This document shows positions 7,715-13,505 of a DNA stretch of 13,505 nucleotides, piece by piece. A program made the translations under genes and the position numbers. Every line of letters begins with the position of its first letter. Positions within the stretch are counted from its first letter, which is position 1. This DNA is from an uncultured Peptococcaceae bacterium. Its GTDB lineage: Bacteria > Bacillota > Peptococcia > Peptococcales > Peptococcaceae. The stretch lies in NCBI GenBank assembly GCA_958451915.1, contig CAUDRX010000050.1:1-13505 (forward strand). The letters are read 5' to 3'. Below the pieces are notes generated by a model that saw nothing but the letters and a program-made list of their open reading frames with translations, did not search any database and was not told where the DNA came from.

Positions 7715-9004
7715 TCAGAGCTGTGCCAGTGCCTGTTCGATGTCGGCGATGATATCATTGATGTCTTCGATACCAACGCTGAAACGGATGAGATTTGGAC
7801 GCACACCTGCTGCGACAAGGGCTTCGTCATCGAGCTGACGATGGGTGGTGCTGGCTGGATGCAGCATGTGGCTGCGCAGGTCGCCGACGTGGGTAACGAG
7901 GGTCGTCAGTCTGACACTGTCGATGACCTTCTTGGCGGCAGCGCTGCCACCCTTTGGCCCAAAGGCAACGACACCGGAGCAGCCGTTTGGCAGGTATTTC
8001 TGTGCCAGTTCGTAGTTCGGATCGGTCTTCAGGCCTGGATAGCTGACCCATTCGACCTTATCATGCTGAGAAAGGTATTCAGCAACAGCAAGCGCGTTTT
8101 CACTGTGACGCTGCATACGCACAGCAAGGGTCTCGCAGCCGAGGTTGATGAGGAAAGCGTTGAACGGGCTCATCGTGGAACCAAGGTCACGCAAGAGCCC
8201 AGCGCGGGCTTTGGCGATGTAAGCAGCCTTACCGAAGGTCTCGGTGTAAACGAGGCCATGATAGTCAGGATCCGGGGTGGTGAGTTCTGGGTATTTGCCG
8301 TTGTCCCAGTTGAAGTTGCCGCCGTCCACGACAACGCCGCCGACGCAGGTGGCATGGCCGTCGAGGTATTTGGTCGCGGAATGCACGACGATGTTGGCGC
8401 CCCATTCGATCGGACGGCAGAGGTATGGGGTTGGGAAGGTGTTGTCAACGATCAGCGGCACATCGGCCCATTTTGCCAGCGTGGTCATCTTTTCAAGATC
8501 GAGCACATCGAGAGCTGGGTTGCCGAGCATCTCGCTGAAGATGCAGCGGGTCTCCGGACGGATGTAAGCTTTCATCTCTTCCAAAGAAAGGGTTGGTTCG
8601 ATGAAGGTGACTTCGATGCCAAAGCGTGGCAGAACGCTGCCGAGGAGCGTGTGGGTGCCGCCGTAGAGGTTGGAGAGGGCGAGCACATGCTGACCGGCAC
8701 GGGTGATGTTGATGATGGAAAAGAGTGTCGCTGCCTGACCGGAAGAGGTCGTCAGCGCGCCAACGCCGCCTTCCATGAGGGCGATCTTCTCTTCCAGCCA
8801 GGAGAGGGAAGGATTGCCGAGGCGGGTGTACATCGGCGTATCCTGTTTGAGGTCAAAGACATCTGCCAGTTCATCGGCGCTGTCGTATTTAAAAGTCGTC
8901 GACTGCACGATCGGCATGGTGCGGCATTCTGCGTTGCCAGGGATGTAACCGCCCTGGATGCACTGGGTAGCGACGGACGTGTTCTTCAATTCTTCGTTGT
9001 TCAT
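7715..9004 (-). CDS. metY: O-acetylhomoserine sulfhydrylase MetY (PLP enzyme)
   Basis: A 429-residue cytosolic PLP-dependent enzyme of the Cys/Met metabolism family that makes homocysteine from O-acetylhomoserine and sulfide. Visible elements include YTRLGNPS (59-66), the phosphate-binding SSGQAATL (87-94), the cofactor aspartate in VDNTFPTP (186-193), and the PLP lysine Lys212 in HSATKYLDGH. The long insertion after it (GGNFNWDNGKYPE) and the total length near 430 fit MetY better than cystathionine gamma-synthase (about 380). The frame is open to 9067, but AAGAAGG at 9012-9018 stands 7 nt before the ATG at 9004 and homology starts here; the longer version would begin inside the leader terminator. 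It is the first gene of the operon, directly behind a SAM-I riboswitch. Substrate choice among acyl-homoserines is inferred from length and from MetA Glu111. Confidence 0.9.
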   Translation of the reverse strand: MNNEELKNTSVATQCIQGGYIPGNAECRTMPIVQSTTFKYDSADELADVFDLKQDTPMYTRLGNPSLSWLEEKIALMEGGVGALTTSSGQAATLFSIINITRAGQHVLALSNLYGGTHTLLGSVLPRFGIEVTFIEPTLSLEEMKAYIRPETRCIFSEMLGNPALDVLDLEKMTTLAKWADVPLIVDNTFPTPYLCRPIEWGANIVVHSATKYLDGHATCVGGVVVDGGNFNWDNGKYPELTTPDPDYHGLVYTETFGKAAYIAKARAGLLRDLGSTMSPFNAFLINLGCETLAVRMQRHSENALAVAEYLSQHDKVEWVSYPGLKTDPNYELAQKYLPNGCSGVVAFGPKGGSAAAKKVIDSVRLTTLVTHVGDLRSHMLHPASTTHRQLDDEALVAAGVRPNLIRFSVGIEDINDIIADIEQALAQL

Positions 9005-9050
9005 TGGATAGCCTTCTTTCATTCGTTGCACGGATTGCGATATTTGCCAT

Positions 9051-9083
9051 AAAAACAAAATAACCATTCCTGGCAGGAATGGT
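9051..9083 (-). terminator. Riboswitch-controlled terminator in the metY leader
   Basis: On the - strand an 8-bp stem ACCATTCC / GGAATGGT with a 5-nt loop (9083-9063) is followed by a T-rich tract (9060-9051, TTTTGTTTTT). It lies between the SAM-I aptamer and metY. A 7-bp complement plus one G-U pair links 9110-9103 (3' strand of aptamer helix P4 and the joint to P1) with 9076-9069 (terminator loop and flanks). That is a plausible antiterminator, excluded when SAM holds the aptamer closed. Confidence 0.8.
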
Positions 9084-9095
9084 GGTCGGTATCAT

Positions 9096-9196
9096 CACTT
9101 ATCTGCCAGACGTTGTCTGCTGGATTTAGCACATCACCTTGTGGGCTGTTGCCGGGCTTCTCTGGGCCAGTTCCCTCCGCCGCTCTTGATAAATGT
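9096..9196 (-). promoter_or_regulatory. SAM-I (S-box) riboswitch aptamer
   Basis: The - strand carries the S-box core in order. P1 pairs CATTTATC (5') with GATAAGTG (3'). Then come AAGAG and GGAGGGA (kink-turn side of P2), ACTGGCCC, AGCCCGGCAAC, the P3 region with AAGGTGATG, then GTGCTAAATCC, and P4 CAGAC-AAC-GTCTG (9119-9107). It binds S-adenosylmethionine and, with the terminator downstream, would stop transcription of metY and the genes behind it when SAM is plentiful. A small deviation is one extra A in GGGAACTGG. The metYA-NIQ cargo agrees with the class. Confidence 0.95.
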
Positions 9197-9212
9197 TATT
9201 TTGTTATCATCT

Positions 9213-9241
9213 AGTATAAAGAATATCCCGACAAAAGTAAA
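9213..9241 (-). promoter_or_regulatory. Promoter of the met operon
   Basis: On the - strand TTTACT (9241-9236), a 17-nt spacer and TATACT (9218-9213). Transcription would begin near 9206, about 10 nt before the riboswitch P1 helix, giving a leader of about 200 nt before metY. The -35 box is weak (4 of 6). Confidence 0.7.
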
Positions 9242-9407
9242 GGGAAAAGTCGTTGCCCATAGATAAATCGCGCTTATATTTATGCAGACCCGATCTCGCT
9301 TGCAGTCCAGTGTTGCAATGAGCCCATGCTTTCACAGCCGGCATTAAAATGCATTCCATTGCATAGCCACATCCGCTCAGTGGGCATGAGATCGGTAGCC
9401 TGTGCGA
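9242..9407. other. Intergenic spacer between divergent promoters, nested inverted repeats, no gene seen
   Basis: No credible coding frame with a ribosome binding site on either strand. Nested inverted repeats are present: CCGATCTC / GAGATCGG (9290-9297, 9388-9395) encloses TGCAATG / CATTGCA (9314-9320, 9357-9363), which encloses GCATT / AATGC (9341-9352). A weak + strand promoter-like pair (TTGCCC 9253-9258, 16-nt spacer, TATATT 9275-9280) precedes them. This may be an untranslated RNA, a regulator site or chance. Confidence 0.35.
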
Positions 9408-9436
9408 TTGCACGCGTTCGGCACTCATGATATAAT
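9408..9436 (+). promoter_or_regulatory. Extended -10 promoter of the glucosaminidase-MFS-yfcE operon
   Basis: Perfect TATAAT (9431-9436) preceded by TG at 9428-9429 (extended -10), with TTGCAC (9408-9413) at a 17-nt spacer. The -35 box is only half consensus, which an extended -10 tolerates. The leader would be about 27 nt and contains the ribosome binding site AAAGGAG (9454-9460). Confidence 0.75.
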
Positions 9437-9469
9437 AAGAAGATGTTTTTTTGAAAGGAGTGTGAACGA

Positions 9470-10300
9470 ATGAGCCCGCGCAAGACCACTGCCACGCGCC
9501 GCCCGCGCGCGCAGGCACCATCGCGCCAAAAGCGCAGTCAGACGAGCCGCCCCCGCACAGCAAGGCCGGCGTCTGCTGCGCACACTGCTGCAAAGCGACG
9601 CACGCCGCCGCGCACCGCGGCATCGGCATCCCGCCGCACGAAGCAGACGCGCGCCGACGCCAGGATGCAGGTCTTTGCTTTTGCCGTCGCTGTCTTTCTC
9701 AGCCTCTGCGCGCTCAACCTCATCGGCCTGACCGAGTACGTGGAAACACCAAAAACGGAGAGCATCAGCTACCAGGTCGGCGATCCCTCGAGCTTTTTCA
9801 ACACCCTGGGACCGATCGCTGAAGATGTGACCGACTACGGCCTGTACCCTTCGGTCATGCTGGCACAGGCGGCGCTGGAGAGCAACTTCGGCGAATCGCA
9901 GCTATCATTCGATTACAATAATTATTTTGGCATCAAAGCCCACGACCACCATCGCAGCGTCAACCTTGAGACCACCGAATACTACGATGGTCAGGAGACG
10001 ACGATCCGCGATTATTTCTGTGTCTACTCGAGTCCGGAGGACTGCTTCAAGGATTACGCAGAGCTTCTGACGAGCAACGAGAACTACCGTGACGTCATCG
10101 GCGCACAGTCGCCGGCGGCGGCTGCCCGCGCCCTGCAGGCCGGCGGCTATGCCACCGATCCGAACTATGCATCAAAGATCATCGCGGTGATCAACGAATA
10201 CAACCTGACCCGCTTCGATCCGATGGAACGCCCTGAACCGCAGAGCGCGTCCTCATCGGGCGAGGCGGCATCATCCGCAGCGGAGGAGGCAGACAACTGA
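9470..10300 (+). CDS. Membrane-anchored GH73-type endo-beta-N-acetylglucosaminidase
   Basis: A 276-residue peptidoglycan hydrolase predicted to sit in the membrane with its catalytic domain outside. Residues 1-66 are extremely rich in Arg, Lys, Ala, Pro, Ser and Thr and should stay in the cytoplasm. A single transmembrane segment (about 67-88) follows, then an extracellular domain (about 105-248) with glucosaminidase features: AQAALESNFGES holding the likely catalytic Glu137, then NNYFGIKA (150-157), an aromatic strand region, DCFKDYAELL (191-200) and a C-terminal YASKIIAVINEY helix. These enzymes cut the GlcNAc-MurNAc glycan bond during wall remodelling or cell separation. The tail after 250 is a Ser/Ala/Glu-rich low-complexity stretch. 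AAAGGAG lies 9 nt before the ATG. The stop overlaps the next start by one base (TGATG), indicating translational coupling to the MFS gene. Confidence 0.85.
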   Translation: MSPRKTTATRRPRAQAPSRQKRSQTSRPRTARPASAAHTAAKRRTPPRTAASASRRTKQTRADARMQVFAFAVAVFLSLCALNLIGLTEYVETPKTESISYQVGDPSSFFNTLGPIAEDVTDYGLYPSVMLAQAALESNFGESQLSFDYNNYFGIKAHDHHRSVNLETTEYYDGQETTIRDYFCVYSSPEDCFKDYAELLTSNENYRDVIGAQSPAAAARALQAGGYATDPNYASKIIAVINEYNLTRFDPMERPEPQSASSSGEAASSAAEEADN

Positions 10301-11457
10301 TGGCACAGAAACTCTGGACCCGGCCGTTTATCATGGTCATGGGCATCAACTTTCTCATCTTTCTCAGCTTCAACATGATCAATCCTTCTCTGCCGCTGTA
10401 TTTCCAGGATCTGGGCATCAGCGAGACGATGACGGGCTTCTGCGTGAGTGTCTTCACGATCGGGGCGGTGCTGACGCGGCCGATCGCCGGCGATGTCCTG
10501 GACCACTTTGGCCGCCGCAGCGTCTTTTTCATCGGCATGATCCTGCTCATCCTGCTCATGTTCAGTTACTCGCTGACCTCGGTCCTGGCACTCATCATCG
10601 CGCTGCGCATCCTGCATGGCATCGACTGGAGCTTCGCTTCGACCTCGGTCTCGACGATCGCCACTGATATCATCCCGCGTCAGATGACCGGCACCGGCAT
10701 CGGGATCTTCGGTATGTCGATGTCACTGGCACTGGCTGTGGCGCCGGCTCTGGCGGTGGAACTGATGGACCGCGCAGGCTTTTCAGGCATGATCTATGTG
10801 AGCACCCTCTTTCTCGTGCTCTCGCTGGCGCTGGGCTGCTTCTTTCCTTTTGACAAAACGCTGCAGCCGGAAACAAAGGTCGAACGTGCTTCCAAAAAAC
10901 GCCGCATCAGCGACTTCATCGAAAAGAGTGCCATCCTGCCGGCCCTCATCATCGGCTGCTGCTCACTGACGATGAGCGCCATCACGACCTATGTGCCCCT
11001 CTACGGTACGACCCTTGGGCTGGGCAACACGGGGCTCTTTTTTACGATCTACGCAGTGGGCCTCCTGATCGTGCGCGCTGTCATCGGCAAGGCGATCGAC
11101 CACTTTGGCATGCTCTGGACGACGCTGCCGTCCTTTGCCTGCATGTTCGCGGCGATGCTGCTATTGGCCTTCGCTGACGGACTGGGGCTGCTTTTGGTGA
11201 GCGGCTTCCTCTACGGCGCCGGATTCGGCGGCGCACAGACGACGATGCAGAGTCTCTCGGTCATGAAGGTGCCAAGCGATCGCTTCGGTGCTGCCAACGG
11301 CACCTATTTTGTCGGTCTCGACCTGGGCATCGGCTTTGGCGCCATGCTGGCCGGGACCCTCTCCGAGCATGTCGGCTTCTCGAACATGTACCTGATCTGC
11401 TCGGTCTTCATCCTCATCGCCACTGTACTGATGCTCAAAGGCCACCCTCAACGCTAA
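10300..11457 (+). CDS. MFS transporter, first of a tandem paralogous pair
   Basis: A 385-residue major facilitator with about 12 membrane segments, split by a charged loop near 190-210 (KTLQPETKVERASKKRR). MFS motif A is visible at 64-73 (GDVLDHFGRR), with a weaker copy in the second half (GKAIDHFG). The sequence is a drug/sugar efflux-like MFS, but nothing identifies its cargo. The ribosome binding site GGAGGAGG (10282-10289) lies inside the end of the glucosaminidase gene, and the start shares one base with that gene's stop. The protein is roughly three-quarters identical by eye to the next gene product. Confidence 0.88.
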   Translation: MAQKLWTRPFIMVMGINFLIFLSFNMINPSLPLYFQDLGISETMTGFCVSVFTIGAVLTRPIAGDVLDHFGRRSVFFIGMILLILLMFSYSLTSVLALIIALRILHGIDWSFASTSVSTIATDIIPRQMTGTGIGIFGMSMSLALAVAPALAVELMDRAGFSGMIYVSTLFLVLSLALGCFFPFDKTLQPETKVERASKKRRISDFIEKSAILPALIIGCCSLTMSAITTYVPLYGTTLGLGNTGLFFTIYAVGLLIVRAVIGKAIDHFGMLWTTLPSFACMFAAMLLLAFADGLGLLLVSGFLYGAGFGGAQTTMQSLSVMKVPSDRFGAANGTYFVGLDLGIGFGAMLAGTLSEHVGFSNMYLICSVFILIATVLMLKGHPQR

Positions 11458-11479
11458 TCCCGCAAAGGAGACACCGACC

Positions 11480-12643
11480 ATGGCACAAAAACTCTGGACC
11501 CGGCCATTCTTTATGATCATGGCCATCAACTTTCTCATCTTCCTCAGCTTTAACATGATCAACCCTTCGCTGCCGCTGTATTTCCAAGACCTGGGCATCA
11601 GCGAGACGATGACGGGCTTCTGTATCAGCGTCTTCACGATCGGCGCGGTGCTCTCGCGTCCTTTCGCTGGTGAGGTGCTGGACCGCTACGGCCGCAAGAG
11701 CGTCTACTTCATCAGTATGATCCTGCTGGCGATCCTCATCTTCAGCTACTCGCTGACGACGGTGCTGGTGCTGGTACTGGCGGTGCGCATCCTGCACGGC
11801 ATCGACTGGAGCTTTGCTTCGACGTCGGCGTCGACGATCGCCACGGATATCATCCCACGCCAGATGACCGGCACGGGCATCGGCATGTTCGGCATGTCGG
11901 GCTCGCTGGCGCTGGCGGTCTCCCCAGCCATCGCCATGGAGATCATGAACGGCGCCGGTTTCAACACGATGATCCACGTGAGCTCGGCGATCCTTTTGGC
12001 GGCGCTGGCGGTCGGCTTCTTCTTCCCATTTGAAAAGACCCTGCAGCCGGAGACGGCCGTTGAACGCGCCTCCAAACGCCACAGCCTGCGCGACACCATC
12101 GAAAAGAGCGCCGTGCTGCCGTCGGTCATCATCGGCTGCGTGACCCTGACGATGAGCGCCGTCACCACCTACGTGCCCCTCTACGGCACGACCATGGGAC
12201 TGGACAACACGGGCTTCTTCTTCTCGATCTACGCCATCGGCCTGCTCATCGTGCGCGCGGTCATCGGCGGCTTCATCGACCGCTTCGGCGCGCTCATGAC
12301 GACGCTGCCATCTCTGGCCTGTATGCTCCTGGCGATGCTGCTGTTGGCCTTCGCTGACGGGCTGCCGACGCTCCTGGTCAGCGGCTTCCTCTACGGCGCC
12401 GGCTTCGGCGGGGCCCAGACGACGATGCAGAGTCTCTCGGTGATGAACGCGCCGAGCGACCGTTTCGGCGCGGCCAACGGCACCTTCTTCATCGGCTTCG
12501 ACATCGGCATCGGCTTTGGCGCGCTGTTGGCCGGCACCCTCTGCGACTACTTCGGCTTCTCGAACATGTACCTGATCTGCTCGGTCTTCATCCTGCTGGC
12601 CGGTGCCCTGGTACTGAAATTCCGTCCCCATAAAAACGCTTGA
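11480..12643 (+). CDS. MFS transporter, second of a tandem paralogous pair
   Basis: A 387-residue major facilitator, paralogue of the gene before it, with the same 12-segment layout and motif A (GEVLDRYGRK near 64-73; GGFIDRFG in the second half). It begins 22 bp after the first copy, with AAAGGAG 9 nt before the ATG. The stretch FGGAQTTMQSLSVM followed by PSDRFGAANGT is shared exactly by both copies, as is RILHGIDWSFASTS near residue 104, so these are candidate functional sites. The substrate is unknown. A heterodimer with its partner or a split in substrate range are both possible; the sequence cannot decide. Confidence 0.88.
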   Translation: MAQKLWTRPFFMIMAINFLIFLSFNMINPSLPLYFQDLGISETMTGFCISVFTIGAVLSRPFAGEVLDRYGRKSVYFISMILLAILIFSYSLTTVLVLVLAVRILHGIDWSFASTSASTIATDIIPRQMTGTGIGMFGMSGSLALAVSPAIAMEIMNGAGFNTMIHVSSAILLAALAVGFFFPFEKTLQPETAVERASKRHSLRDTIEKSAVLPSVIIGCVTLTMSAVTTYVPLYGTTMGLDNTGFFFSIYAIGLLIVRAVIGGFIDRFGALMTTLPSLACMLLAMLLLAFADGLPTLLVSGFLYGAGFGGAQTTMQSLSVMNAPSDRFGAANGTFFIGFDIGIGFGALLAGTLCDYFGFSNMYLICSVFILLAGALVLKFRPHKNA

Positions 12644-12666
12644 GTGACCTCAGAAAGGAACTTTCT

Positions 12667-13227
12667 ATGAAATATCTTATCGCATCCGATCTCCACGGCA
12701 GCGAGTCCTGCACCCGCCAGATGCTCGCCCGTTTTGACGCCGAAGGCGCAGATATGCTCGTGCTCCTTGGCGATCTGCTCTATCACGGCCCCCGCAACTT
12801 CATCCCTGAAGGCTACGACCCCAAAGTCGTTGCCGCCCTGCTCAACGAGCGAAAGGAAAAGATCATCGCTGTGCGTGGCAACTGCGACGCCGAAGTCGAC
12901 CAGATGATGGTCGACTTTCCGATCATGGCCGACTACACCTACCTCTGGCTCGAAGACACGCCGCTCTTCATCACCCACGGACACCGCTATAACAACACCC
13001 ATCTGCCGCCGCTGGCTTCACCGCAGACGATCCTCCTGCACGGCCACACCCACATCCCAGCCAACGAAAAACTGCTCACCCACCGCTATATGAACCCAGG
13101 CTCCACCACGCTGCCAAAGCAGTCAAGCCCGCAGAGCTACATGCTCATCGATGGCAACAACGTTTACTGGAAACACCTTGCCGACGGCACCGTTTATATG
13201 CAGGATGTGCTGAACGAAAAACGATGA
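12667..13227 (+). CDS. yfcE: YfcE-family metallophosphoesterase
   Basis: A 186-residue calcineurin-like phosphodiesterase, close in length to E. coli YfcE (184). Metal ligands are in place: DLH (Asp8, His10), GDLLYHGPRN (Asp36), GNCD (Asn72), THGH (His104) and GHTH (His127, His129). E. coli YfcE hydrolyses model phosphodiesters with a two-metal (often Mn) centre, and its natural substrate is unsettled. An in-frame TTG at 12640 would extend it by nine residues into the MFS stop, but AGAAAGGAA (12652-12660) positioned 6 nt before the ATG at 12667 and homology starting at MKYLIASD favour this start. It is the last gene of the operon, 23 bp after the second MFS gene. Confidence 0.9.
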   Translation: MKYLIASDLHGSESCTRQMLARFDAEGADMLVLLGDLLYHGPRNFIPEGYDPKVVAALLNERKEKIIAVRGNCDAEVDQMMVDFPIMADYTYLWLEDTPLFITHGHRYNNTHLPPLASPQTILLHGHTHIPANEKLLTHRYMNPGSTTLPKQSSPQSYMLIDGNNVYWKHLADGTVYMQDVLNEKR

Positions 13228-13228
13228 C

Positions 13229-13272
13229 AAAAAAAGACCCGATCTTTCACTCGAAAGATCGGGTCTTTTTTT
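13229..13272. terminator. Strong bidirectional terminator between yfcE and murA
   Basis: A perfect 20-bp stem (13229-13248 with 13253-13272) and a 4-nt loop, with seven As on the left and seven Ts on the right. It begins right after the yfcE stop and ends just before the murA stop, serving both convergent transcripts. Confidence 0.95.
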
Positions 13273-13278
13273 GTTCAT

Positions 13279-13505
13279 TTACTGGCCGTCGTCAAAACGG
13301 CGGATATCGGCGCCCAGGCTCTGGAACTTGCCGATGAGGTCTTCATAACCGCGGTCAAGGTGGTAAAGATCACCAATGGTGGTCTCGCCTTCCGCTGCCA
13401 GGCCGGCGATGATGAGCGCAGCCCCGGCGCGCAGGTCAGTGGCCCGCACAGAAGCGCCATGCAGCTTTGCCACACCATTGACAAAAGCGTTGCGGCCTTC
13501 CGTCT
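13279..13505 (-). CDS. murA: UDP-N-acetylglucosamine 1-carboxyvinyltransferase, C-terminal part, cut by window
   Basis: About 74 C-terminal residues in a frame that stays open to the right edge. The conserved MurA end is recognisable: LHGASVRATDLRAGAAL, then the HLDRGYEDL element and a final LGADIRRF. The Arg of TDLRAG corresponds to the substrate-binding Arg near the C-terminus (Arg397 in E. coli). MurA transfers enolpyruvate from PEP to UDP-GlcNAc, the first committed step of peptidoglycan synthesis. The catalytic Cys/Asp loop lies outside the window. Gram-positives often carry two copies (murA/murAA and murAB or murZ); this fragment cannot tell which. Confidence 0.92.
   Translation of the reverse strand, partial: TEGRNAFVNGVAKLHGASVRATDLRAGAALIIAGLAAEGETTIGDLYHLDRGYEDLIGKFQSLGADIRRFDDGQ

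Larger units (their letters stand above)
10300..12643 (+). repeat. Tandem gene duplication of the MFS transporter
   Basis: The two MFS genes are collinear over their whole length, with no internal gaps larger than a few residues. Their first 150 bases and several later blocks (for example around 10620-10690 versus 11800-11870) are nearly identical. Differences cluster in membrane segments and the loop at residues 160-210. A direct duplication followed by divergence is the simplest reading. Confidence 0.85.

Noticed and set aside
9005..9050. Possible upstream small ORF in the metY leader starting at the ATG at 9050
   Set aside because: It has no ribosome binding site, starts in the terminator T-tract and runs out of frame into metY; riboswitch control explains the leader.
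5651..9052. Long + strand frames (530 and 556 codons) opposite metN, metA and metY
   Set aside because: They lie opposite well-supported met genes, have no ribosome binding sites or recognisable motifs, and their boundaries match no intergenic space.
9207..9629. A 140-codon - strand frame across the divergent promoter region
   Set aside because: It crosses both promoters and the start of the glucosaminidase gene, has no ribosome binding site and shows no family features.
11435..12631. A 398-codon - strand frame opposite the second MFS gene
   Set aside because: Made of repetitive Asp/Glu/Arg/Gln/His/Ala sequence typical of the reverse reading of a GC-rich membrane-protein gene; no start signals.

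Overview
The window reads as a chromosomal segment of a Bacillota (Firmicutes)-type bacterium with a fairly GC-rich genome. Supporting signs are strong AAAGGAG-type ribosome binding sites 6-10 nt before most starts, an S-box (SAM-I) riboswitch with a transcription terminator, a NlpA-type lipoprotein, sigma-A-like promoters, and intrinsic terminators at module borders. I cannot name the genus. Every gene except the two cut by the window edges looks intact. There is no transposase, phage gene, tRNA, rRNA or CRISPR array.

Left module (1-3399, + strand): the 3' part of a DASS/SLC13-type anion:Na+ symporter is followed by a 649-residue FMN/4Fe-4S/FAD oxidoreductase of the 2,4-dienoyl-CoA reductase / enoate reductase (Old Yellow Enzyme) superfamily. 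The pair suggests uptake and reduction of an unsaturated organic anion. The enzyme is unusual: the usual active-site segment, the iron-sulfur spacing and one Rossmann glycine motif all depart from the family pattern. A bidirectional terminator closes the module against a convergent marR-family gene (3414-3872, - strand). That gene has its own promoter and a possible autoregulatory palindrome.

Central module (4068-9241, - strand): a five-gene methionine operon in the order metY - metA - metN - metI - metQ. One promoter and a SAM-I riboswitch/terminator precede it, and an intrinsic terminator ends it. MetA carries Glu at position 111, which predicts an acetyl-CoA-dependent homoserine O-acetyltransferase. 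This matches the adjacent O-acetylhomoserine sulfhydrylase MetY, so the operon joins direct-sulfhydrylation methionine synthesis to high-affinity methionine uptake by MetNIQ under one SAM sensor.

Right module (9408-13272, + strand): a promoter with an extended -10 drives a membrane-anchored GH73-type glucosaminidase, two tandem paralogous MFS transporters and a YfcE-like metallophosphoesterase, tightly spaced as one apparent operon. A near-perfect 20-bp hairpin separates this from a convergent gene whose 3' end (murA C-terminus) runs off the right edge.

I did not find a clearly new multi-gene system. The points most worth a second look are the atypical OYE-like reductase next to its transporter, the duplicated transporter pair linked to a cell-wall hydrolase, and an unexplained stretch with nested inverted repeats between the divergent promoters (9242-9407).
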